This document shows, in pieces, positions 56,170 to 64,000 of a DNA stretch of 64,000 nt. The notes below the pieces were generated by a model. The model ran no database searches and was not told where the DNA came from. It worked only from the letters and a program-made list of their open reading frames with translations. How positions within the stretch are numbered: the first letter of the stretch is position 1; each line of letters opens with the position of its first letter. Source of the stretch: Hyaloperonospora brassicae (lineage: Eukaryota; Oomycota; Peronosporomycetes; Peronosporales; Peronosporaceae). The translations under genes and the position numbers were made by a program. The DNA is taken from assembly GCA_947650285.1 (NCBI GenBank), contig CANTFL010000608.1, positions 310,001 through 374,000 of the forward strand, read 5' to 3'.

Positions 56170-57001
56170 TTGACACACACATCAGGTTCATCAGTTCATC
56201 AGTTCAATAAAGGGGCCAATTTATTCATCACACGAGCAGATTCCACATTCATACTATTCTGCTCTGTCGCGAGCAAGTCAGACCTGAACAAGCACTTTAC
56301 AGAGCGGCTTACAGCTTCTGGTCGATATCTCGTAGTTTCTATGCATGCGATCACCAGGACAAACCAGCGAGCACTAGTGTCTAACATCACTTGTTGTCGC
56401 AACAGCGGTTCGTGTTCACAACGTGACGTGCTCGAGCTTGGCCATTTTTGTCTCGTATCGGGGCGTGCAAGGCATTACGGGCAATGCCTTGCAATGACAT
56501 TCCAGACATCGCAAAGTCCATCAATCGACATAGCTAGTAGACATTGCTGTTTATCACAAAGTCTACACATCAACGCACAGCTACGGACCACTTTTGACCC
56601 AACACAATTCGAAGAGATGTGGGCCCAGACAGGAAGCCAGCACTACTCTTTACATTCATCACCGAAGTATCTACACACGCAACGCCGACGACGGTGATGT
56701 CTTGCGTACAGCGTGTTCCCGCCGTTGCGGGTGTAAAGACTGGTGTCAAAGTACAGTAGGCACTGCCAGGCAAACAGGCGGGTACGATAAGCCACGACCC
56801 ATCGTACCTGAATGATTGACCAGCAGTATAGTGCATGTAGAGTTCGCTGCATCGCAATCCGACGGACCATTTATCACACCTCGTGTTACTGTACGTGCTG
56901 ACACAACGATCAACATGATGCAGATGCAGAATGCGTGTTATTCCCAATTATCTGCAGAGTCACTAAAAAATCAAGTCGTGCCACAAAATGGTGACTTGTA
57001 A
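56170..57001 (+). pseudogene. decayed gene, C-terminal remnants
   Basis: Plus-strand blocks in changing frames: 56560-56650 ends TTFDPTQFEEMWAQTGSQ, 56655-56810 reads VMSCVQRVPAVAGVKTGVKVQ, then a TAG, then ALPGKQAGTISHDPSYLND, and 56816-57001 reads IVHVEFAASQSDGPFITPRV down to a stop. The F-x-x-M-W and G-P-F segments recall adaptin or coatomer appendage domains, but this is weak. No intron set rejoins them. Confidence 0.35.
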
Positions 57002-57091
57002 CAGCAATCACGAGCTCGATCGGCAAACAAGGAAAAAAAGATAAGCATCCGCGTGATGGTGGGGTCTGACACGATAATCAGATGTGCAAAG

Positions 57092-57439
57092 TCAGAGCGA
57101 GCGGCTCATCCTGCCAGCACCGAAGATCTTCATCGTGGGCCTCGGTCGGTAGACGTGGTACATCACACTGATAATGTCCTCCTCGTCTTGATCCTCATCG
57201 ACCACATCGTCGTCAGATTCACGGAAGTCTTCGTCCAGTAAACGGTCTAGCTCTGCCCGGACGCGTCTAAAGTCGATTCCATCGTTCTCGTCTTCCTCGG
57301 TCTCGGTCTCGACTTGTAGCATGACGTCGTGATGCACTCGATGCGGAGAATTTGGCGGTGGAAATGGCTGGAAATTGGTGCGTGCATTGGTCATCTCCTC
57401 TTGGACGTAACTTTGAGAGAGCGCATATGCGAGCATCAT
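57092..57439 (-). CDS. small acidic protein, unknown
   Basis: 115 codons from ATG 57439. A mixed N-terminal part (FQPFPPPNSPHRVHHD) is followed by a very acidic helix (TETEEDENDGIDF; DDDVVDEDQDEEDII) and a hydrophilic end. Composition is coding-like and there is one intact frame. It lies 180 bp downstream of the TMEM222-like gene on the same strand. Family not recognised; a missing upstream exon is possible. Confidence 0.45.
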   Translation of the reverse strand: MMLAYALSQSYVQEEMTNARTNFQPFPPPNSPHRVHHDVMLQVETETEEDENDGIDFRRVRAELDRLLDEDFRESDDDVVDEDQDEEDIISVMYHVYRPRPTMKIFGAGRMSRSL

Positions 57440-57621
57440 CGTCCCTGGATCAAGCTAAAGTGCTTCACAAAGAAGTTTCCAAAGTGGCAATCGTGACAAC
57501 GCGAATGAAATAGCGGCATCACTCAATCACAAGAACAAGTCTCATATTAGCAGTAGTCAGTGCTTGTCAATCTGGCACTTGGATACCGTAGTCCTCGCCT
57601 CCACCTCAATGGACTGCTCTC

Positions 57622-58365
57622 TCATGCCGAAAACGCTATGCTAATGACACATAATGCCATCACGATTACAAACGGTAGCCACGTCTTGACAACGCCTGCC
57701 ACACCCACATAGTCTCCTCGGAAAAACATCCAGAAGCAGAGTTGCACCATATTATACCGTCTACGACCTGCATGTCCAGCGTGCTCGAGACACGCGGCGA
57801 CATGAGAGTGGCAGTTGTCACAGCACAAATTGTGCGTCCGCTTTTCGTAAATCCGGCAGCCTGCAGCGACTCCTTCGTCCCATTTGCTCACGTTTTCAGG
57901 TGCTACTTGGCATTGCAAGTAGCGGGTAGGGGCCCCAAAAGCGAAGCTGTTGCGGCCGATCGTATAAGGCCCGGCAAAGTCAAAGATAATGCTGAGAACA
58001 ACAGCGAAAAAAGAGGGTCCAAAATGGCAAAAATGACAATGAGAATGTTATATGTGAAAGCTGACAGGAAGCAACAAAACAGCCGGCTTTTGTGCTTTTG
58101 GGTACAGCCATTGTCGCTCACTGGGTACCAAAATTGCTTACCCTTTGCTGTCTGCGAGACCCAAATGTCCAATAAAGGGCACAAACCAAGTAAGGAGAGG
58201 GATCGGCGACCACACGAGACAGAATGGGAAACGGTGTGCGGCAACGTCAATCACAGCGTCAAGAGAGCCACGAGCTGCAGATGCATCGAACGCAGGCAGG
58301 AGAACATCGGTGTCGTCGACGCGAGGAGCTATGCCGTCGCCTACTGCCGCCTGCATTTGCGTCAT
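57622..58365 (-). CDS. TMEM222/RTE1-like (DUF778) membrane protein
   Basis: Exons 58365-58142 and 57991-57622 with a 150-bp intron (gtaagc...ttctcag). Product 197 residues, close to the roughly 200 of the family. Exon 1 ends with HRFPFCLVWSPIPLLTWFVP and FIGHLGLADSKG; exon 2 gives IIFDFAGPYTIGRNSFAFG, CCDNCHSHVAACLEH, NMVQLCFWMFFRGDYVGV and a final membrane segment. These match TMEM222 in order: FPYCxVWTPIPxLTW, GHxG, DFAGPY, NLCCDNCHSHVA, WNMVxLCFxxxxxGxYVS. In plants the related RTE1 acts at Golgi/ER on the ethylene receptor; in other eukaryotes the role is poorly known. ATG 58365 is chosen because conservation begins after it; the frame is open further upstream. Confidence 0.88.
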
Positions 58366-58583
58366 TGCGTATAGAAATGGGACTTTGTTAGTTGTGAGTC
58401 TCTGAGAATACGTATTCGGTATTACGCTGCATAAGGGAATAAGCAGCATAACCTCGTAGTTGTGTGCGAGCGACGCAGTAGCACGGACACTTGGCACCAC
58501 ACGCACGATCCAGACGTCCTCCTCCACATGGGTACACTGTGGCCATCGAAGTCCTCTTCGAGCTGCAAAGCCACATCGATTGA

Positions 58584-58871
58584 CTAGTCGAAGTGACGAG
58601 TACAAACGAGTAACTCCTTCCATAGATTGAACACCTCATGTCTCAGACACAGGCATTCCTCGGCCTTGATCATGCGTTTCGGCTTGACCAGAGCTGTAAC
58701 GAGCCACAGATAGATCGCACACACGGGTAGCGCGTACCTGACGAGCACTTCTTTTGTTGAATGCCCCTCCAGTCGTCGTCGATAGTAGTTGACCACTGTT
58801 TTGATGCAAAGTGGGTGCATTGGGCGATACCTCCGCTCGCGTCTATGCCGAGACTTACCACTTGACCTCCT
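58584..58871 (-). CDS. possible small membrane protein, unknown
   Basis: An in-frame ATG at 58871 starts MRRSSGKSRHRRERRYRPMH; one hydrophobic segment (ALPVCAIYLWLVTALV) sits in the middle and the frame ends at 58584. It lies upstream of the TMEM222-like gene on the same strand. The basic N terminus and single membrane segment resemble small mitochondrial proteins, but no family is recognised. A possible donor (gtaagt) at about 58855 would remove most of it, so it may instead be an intron. Confidence 0.25.
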   Translation of the reverse strand, partial: RRSSGKSRHRRERRYRPMHPLCIKTVVNYYRRRLEGHSTKEVLVRYALPVCAIYLWLVTALVKPKRMIKAEECLCLRHEVFNLWKELLVCTRHFD

Positions 58872-58915
58872 CATGTAAATGAACACGATCTACAACCTCA
58901 GATTCTGCCATTCTA

Positions 58916-60711
58916 CTAGTCAGGAGCGTTGCTATGCAACCTTAATCGACCAGCTTCGACCGAGCATAAACTTGCGGATTTCAGTGACTTGCGACGTGTC
59001 TCGTTGCTCATCGATCGAGCAGAAACCCGATCGAACAAGCCTTTTCGAAATGATGTGATGTAGCCGCGTATGACTCGACTGCCTTGTCTGTGTCTGAGAA
59101 TCACATTGCATCTTTCACCTAGTGGACGTGTCAGTCTATCCAAGCTTACAAGGCCCGAAGCGGTAGTTATTGGGCCACGCTTGGGCCGTCTAGGATGACA
59201 GTCTTTGTGAGTTCCACTGTAGCGAAAGAGATGATGCCCTCGTGTCCGTGCTGACGCTTCAATATGAACGTGCATCACTTTAGCGTTCTAGCCTGAGCAA
59301 GGGGCTCCGTCGCATCCATAGCCAGAAACGCATGTCGACATCTCTCATACAATCTGCGACGCATTCCTGACCAACCGCTGTTGTGGCCGTGAATACATCC
59401 TGACAGAACTCGGTGACACAATGATCTACAGTGTATGTGACCGACCCGGCAGTGCAGTGGCAAATTTACTATAGAACCTGGAGGTCGTGAGGCTGAGTTC
59501 CTCCGAGACGGACATTTGACCGTAATCGATCAGAGGATGATACATAAAATTGGCCGACCCTGTCGCACGCGCTTGGTAAATTACTACTGAGTCATGTTGG
59601 TGGCAGATAATGTCTCGGCGTTGCATGTGAAGGACGTTGCGTGCGCAGTGATACTAGAACGAGAAAGCGGTACTACCAGCTCTCGCGCTAAGTACAGCTC
59701 ACTTTCAGAGTTTTTATCCTCGGCTAACACAGAACCTCGATTGAAGCAAACAGCAGCATTGCCTTTGTGTTGTTTGAGATTGCGAGGTGAATTGAACAAC
59801 GAATGTGATTAGTTATACCCGTGCCAGATAGACCCGGCTATCTGGCTGAGCTAATAAAAGTATCCGCTAGAGCATTGTCGTTGTGAGCAGCCACAACCGC
59901 GGACAAGAAGGAAGGCGAGAAATCTCGACAAGCATGCAACATCGTGGCACGCGGCTGTGCGGACGATCGTGACCAGAGGCGATTTGGTCCTGCATGCTAC
60001 GGTCGCAGGACCGTGTGGGGATAGCGTTATACATATTGCATGTTTGTTGCCGTGGAATGGCCAACAACGAAGTGCCAGAATCGATGGCAAATGATCAGGC
60101 ATTAGCAAACGTAGCCGAGAAACGAGTTCTCCATCTTTACAATGCAGCGTTGCTCGACCACACAGTCCTGTGCAAAAGTCAATGACATGCCACAGATCGG
60201 ACAGCCAACACTAAGTGCCGTTTCGCCGGCGTCCACTTCGTAAGAACTTCCGTAGATGCACGAATATGTGCCAATAAGGAGCTAATGACACACATCTTGG
60301 CACCACAGCACAAACATTGGCGTGCGCAGTCGTATTTGTTACCGGCTTACACATCCATCGAGTCTCTTGCCAACGTGTTTCCGATAAATGCTGAAGCCAT
60401 TTGTTCATTATATCATGATCGAGATCGTCTTCGCCATGGTTTCCGTGGTCGCAAACAGCGAAATGCGTGCATCATAGCAAGACGATCGGCGTGCCGCCAT
60501 CCGAGACCAAGTTGCCAAAAAGCTATAGAGCAGCTCGCAAAGCACACATAGCTCCACCTCATGATGCGAGGCCTGAAACCTCTTTTGTCGACTCACTAAC
60601 TTACTTCCGAGTCATCTGGTCGTCACTCACTATCAGAGACGGTAGGACGCAGATTTTCATCCAATCACGCTCTACAATGCAACACAAAGTGTCGCTCGAT
60701 TCGAATTGTCG
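58916..60711. other. fragmented region, weak coding signals
   Basis: 59278-58916 minus contains LTRPLGERCNVILRHRQGS and VIRGYITSF, which resembles an Sm/LSm beta-sheet, but the rest does not fit. Around 60230-60080 minus a frame reads GETALSVGCPICGMSLTFA with a CPxC pair. Neither can be extended into a gene. They may be decayed genes. Confidence 0.25.
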
Positions 60712-62554
60712 ATGCCAGACAGTCCGAGCACCCGCACGGCACCGCTGCCTGCGTCTATACCTCATGCTTCAGAGCCGCTAGCGCCATACAACTTGATGGA
60801 TCACGTGGATGAGATGGATCAGACACGAGACGTCGAAAGTCGAGATCCATATCGACCAAATTGGTCCGTCACGACGTCTCACAAGAGCGAAAAGGACGTG
60901 GACGACGGCAGTTTGCTGTCTCCACTCGTTGACGATCGATACAGAGATGAGCGTTGCAGCGCGTCAATGGAAAGAGATGAGGCAGATGTGGAGGCGCAAG
61001 TGCGGGAGGCTTTGCGTCTGTTGGAGGACGATGGAGACGGAGGGAGCGAGGAAGAGCAGGAACACGAGCAGTGGACAACAAGAGCATCGGCTGAGACGTA
61101 CTGGGAAGGCGTAAACGAAGTGATGGAAGACAAATGGGTGACGGATGATCAAGAAGAGCAGGTGATGGCTCATTGGGGGTCAATGGATAGATCAGTGGGC
61201 TCGAAAGAAGAAGAAGATGAGGTCGAGGAGGAAGAGGAGAGAAATGAGAGACACGACGACGATGATAATGTTGTGCAGATTGATGCAGAGACGAGAATTG
61301 AAGAGGAGAAGGGAAGGCAATCAGCTCAAAACGATGAGTGGCAAGAAGCTTACACGGCAAAAGGCCGTGTATACTACTACAATCGATGCACACGCGAGTC
61401 ATTCTGGAAAAAGTACGTACTGTTGAAAACTGCTGCCATGAAAACAACAGGATCGTGCTGACGAGGCAATTGCTGATGCTTTTTTTAGACCGAGTCAGTT
61501 CGATGCGAGCACGAGCCAGCCTCAAATGGCCGCTGCAGAGGCTGAAGAGACGACAGAGCGGCATCCCGTCGTGCTCGGACAGCACTCTGAAGATCATGCG
61601 CTTACAGCTGTATCAGCAGTCCCGAGTATGGAGCACCAGGTGACGTTGTTCTGCTGTTTTTGTGGTGAGCAGCAAGTGTCGGATCAATATGCGGCGCATT
61701 TTCAGGAGTGTGCGACAGCCAACTTTCATAAGCGACGCTTGTCTCCGCTGTACGCAAGTTTTGAACGTGCCCTGGTGTTGATGTCGGAAGATACCACACT
61801 GCGTTCGATGCATTACGCGGCATCATTTCCAGACCCTACGCCTTACGAGCAACCTCAGGCCACTTCAATGCGAGATAGTTTGCTCTTGCTACACTCGAGA
61901 CGTCGCCGTTCTATCACACAACAGCACAGTACCGAGGGCAGCACGTTACAGAGACGATCGAGCACTCGAGAAAGTATGCTTGGAACAGCAAGTGATGGGT
62001 TGAAGGATCCACTTGATGACCAGCGCGTTCATCGGGAGCCTAAAGCATCTTTGGCCGTACAGCCTGCATCCGTTTGGCAGTCTAAACAGAAGATGAAGCG
62101 TGAAGTCAGAAAGCAAAACAGCCAACCTACAAGCAGCGTTTTTGGCGGAGTACCAGTAACACAGCAAAAGGAAACGTGCCGGTACTGCAACCGAAGCTTT
62201 GCCGAAGGTCGACTTGCCAAGCACGAGGCTGTCTGCCCACGAGTGTTTGGCAACGAAGGCTCGTGGGGACGTGGAACTTCATCAAACCAAGTTTCTCCTC
62301 CGAGCCGAAGGAGTGCAAGTGTCGAAATTTTATCGAAACCTGCAGGATTGATGGCATCGAGTTCGCACAAACAGAAAGACCACACGCTGCAACACAGCTA
62401 TATCGAGCATAAAGCCACGCTTGTGCTTTGTCCATGTTGCCGTCGAAAGTTTGCGCCCTCGGGTGCGCAGCAACACATCGCGATCTGCAAAGGAGTCCAG
62501 AACCGCCCCAAGAACTCGATTCCGCTTCGTCACGACTACACGATTGCGGGCTAG
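60712..62554 (+). CDS. WW-domain protein with three C2HC zinc fingers
   Basis: Exons 60712-61412 and 61489-62554; intron 76 bp (gtacgt...tttttag). Product 588 residues. The N-terminal 200 residues are acidic and low-complexity. A WW domain at about 209-240 (EWQEAYTAKGRVYYYNRCT, then ESFWKKPSQFD) is completed only by splicing, which supplies the Pro after KK. Three C2HC fingers follow: CCFCGEQQ...HFQEC (about 288-312), CRYCNRSFAEGRLAKHEAVC (about 463) and CPCCRRKFAPSGAQQHIAIC (about 546). The last two match the ZC2HC1 (zf-C2HC_2) type C-x2-C-x12-H-x3-C found in ciliary and basal-body proteins and elsewhere. WW domains bind proline motifs. ATG 60712 is the first in frame. The pairing is unusual, and the function is unknown. 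Confidence 0.8.
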
Positions 62555-64000
62555 TTGATCGGAGATATTTAGCGAGAAGAGGCATTCGCTTTTGCAACCG
62601 GTATGTGGTCATTTCTCTATACTTTGAGGGAGCCGTTTGACGTCAATTGTGCTAATATGTGGACATGTGTGATGCAGTTTGCTGCGATCGTAGATCCAGC
62701 GCACACTCTTTCAAGACGCCTGCTGCATGTGTCAAAGGTCCTGATACTAATCTGGTGCCTTTTCTGATAACAGACGCCGACAGCGCGTGCGATCTTCTTC
62801 GTCTTGGGGCAGCTGACCGCTAGCGCGTATTTAATTTCAGCGCTTGAGACGCCCATGCAAGCCCTATCTTTTGAGCACACACAGCATGTTGGATCACGCT
62901 TGCTCCTTCTTTACCGCTAGTGCAAACAGCTCGTAAGCCGTTTTTGACTGGTTTGTGTCAGCAAACTCATGCGATACTCTAGCGTGGGACCAAACTTGCC
63001 TCAACACAAGTCAATCTCGCGACCGCACAAGCAATGTGCTGTGATTGTTGACCAAGCATCGTCTTCGAGGCCTCTACAAGATGGATGTAACTCTTCTTTC
63101 TTGCAGCAAAAGTATTGTGCGGTACCTTCGTGACCCAAGTTACTCATAGCAATGTTGAAAAGTGAACATGACGCTGCTTTTCTCGCCAATAGCTCTCACA
63201 CACGTGTCAGATAAAGCACACAGTGCTCATGTGATTTCTTTCGAGCTGCAAGCAATGTCAACTATTGCCACGTGCTTTAGTAGCATACGCTTGCACAAGC
63301 GCTGAATCTCCGTACTCTTCATGTTCAGTAGCTATCTCGCATTTGGCAACGTAGCCTTATAGAGCTTACGAGTGCTTTTTATGGCATATGGTAGATAGCC
63401 TCGGCGACGATTTCGAGCTGCAACGCATGTGGCAGTGGACACGCTGAGTTTCCCCGTAGATATCTTTCATGGATTGGCTTTGACATCGATTGATGAATCT
63501 TCTGGTTTCAAAGTCATACTGACTACTGACTGCGAACGTTGACTGCGTTTTTAAGTACGCGTCTAACAATCTTGAACGTCATATGCTGAGGTACTAGATC
63601 AATACAGCTTCGTGCATGTCGAGACAGGAAACGATGAGCTCATATAATATGTGCGCTTTGATATAGTTAACTCAATTTGCAAGCTGAGCTCAATCGAGGG
63701 GCTTGCATTCGACTCGCCGTGTGCGCGCCCTCGTATAAGTGTTGTGAATCGTTTGGCTCAGAACACATGTAACCTATGCCTTGACTACATTCAGCTACGT
63801 CTCGCCTACAGCCTCCAAAGGAACAGGGCAGAATTAAGATGTGAAGGGGGTCAATGAAGCCCTTCACATCTCTTGCGTACATTCCCACCTCGGTTTTGTC
63901 TCTTACACTAGAGCGCTTTGCTTGTCAGTGTATATATTGTCATCGGAATGCGAGTTGGGGTCATCAGTAAGCTCAGTGGCAATCAGTCTAACAAATGAAA
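62555..64000 (-). pseudogene. decayed gene remnants at the right edge
   Basis: On the minus strand, coding-like text appears in changing frames: near 63480 SSQYDFETRRFINRCQSQ, near 63150 NLGHEGTAQYFCCKKEE with Cys pairs, near 63000 GKFGPTLEYRM after a TGA, and near 62950 TNQSKTAYELFALAVKKEQ followed by a stop. 62880-62617 has another block (ALAVSCPKTKKIARAVGV). No motif recognised and no introns rejoin the parts. The gene, if real, extends beyond the window. Confidence 0.3.

Noticed and set aside
58916..59278. Sm/LSm-like strand pattern
   Set aside because: Only one half of the fold is suggested, and the expected N-L motif after the loop is absent.

Overview
The window looks like nuclear DNA of an oomycete of the Peronosporaceae (Phytophthora or downy mildew type). 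The reasons are compact host genes with short GT-AG introns (about 75-215 bp), a secreted WY-fold effector-like protein, Ty3/gypsy elements with a C-terminal chromodomain, MULE and hAT transposase relics, and long gene-poor stretches. No database could be searched; family calls rest on motifs read by eye.

Layout. 1-830: the 3' end of a uroporphyrinogen-III synthase gene (+), then a possible 52-residue membrane-protein gene (-). 2.2-5.5 kb: a decayed MULE with terminal inverted repeats and a CA/CAA-rich low-complexity tract. 5.5-6.8 kb: a non-autonomous element with about 257-bp inverted arms. 6.9-11.0 kb: remnants of two Ty3/gypsy elements in opposite orientation, joined at about 8.40 kb. 13.8-15.3 kb: a decayed hAT transposase. 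15.9-17.5 kb: an intact 537-residue WY effector candidate. 18.6-24.1 kb: decayed coding remnants, including a coiled-coil gene. 24.2-26.1 kb: an SDR-CbiX fusion protein (-). 28.6-33.4 kb: an RBBP6/DWNN-type E3 ligase in three exons. 39.2-47.2 kb: a complete 8-kb Ty3/gypsy element on the minus strand with LTRs, target-site duplication, PBS, PPT, gag, a broken pol, and a long open frame on the opposite strand. 49.4-52.1 kb: a polo-like kinase in three exons. 53.8-54.6 kb: an ankyrin-like protein with 28-residue repeats. 57.1-58.4 kb: a small acidic ORF and a TMEM222/RTE1-like membrane protein (both -). 60.7-62.6 kb: a WW plus C2HC zinc-finger protein in two exons.

The host genes with clear calls serve cell-cycle control (PLK), RNA processing and ubiquitination (RBBP6), tetrapyrrole metabolism (UROS, CbiX-like) and membrane traffic (TMEM222-like). 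They are unrelated housekeeping genes separated by transposons and gene relics, not an operon-like system.

The most unusual signal is in the 8-kb retrotransposon. Its LTRs, untranslated parts and coding regions are packed with perfect short inverted repeats (7-11-bp arms, mostly 2-12-nt loops) roughly every 30-60 bp, far above chance and not seen in the flanking host genes. The same element carries a 533-codon antisense ORF that stays open although pol is broken in at least six places. A related older element has a ladder of similar small hairpins in its LTR.
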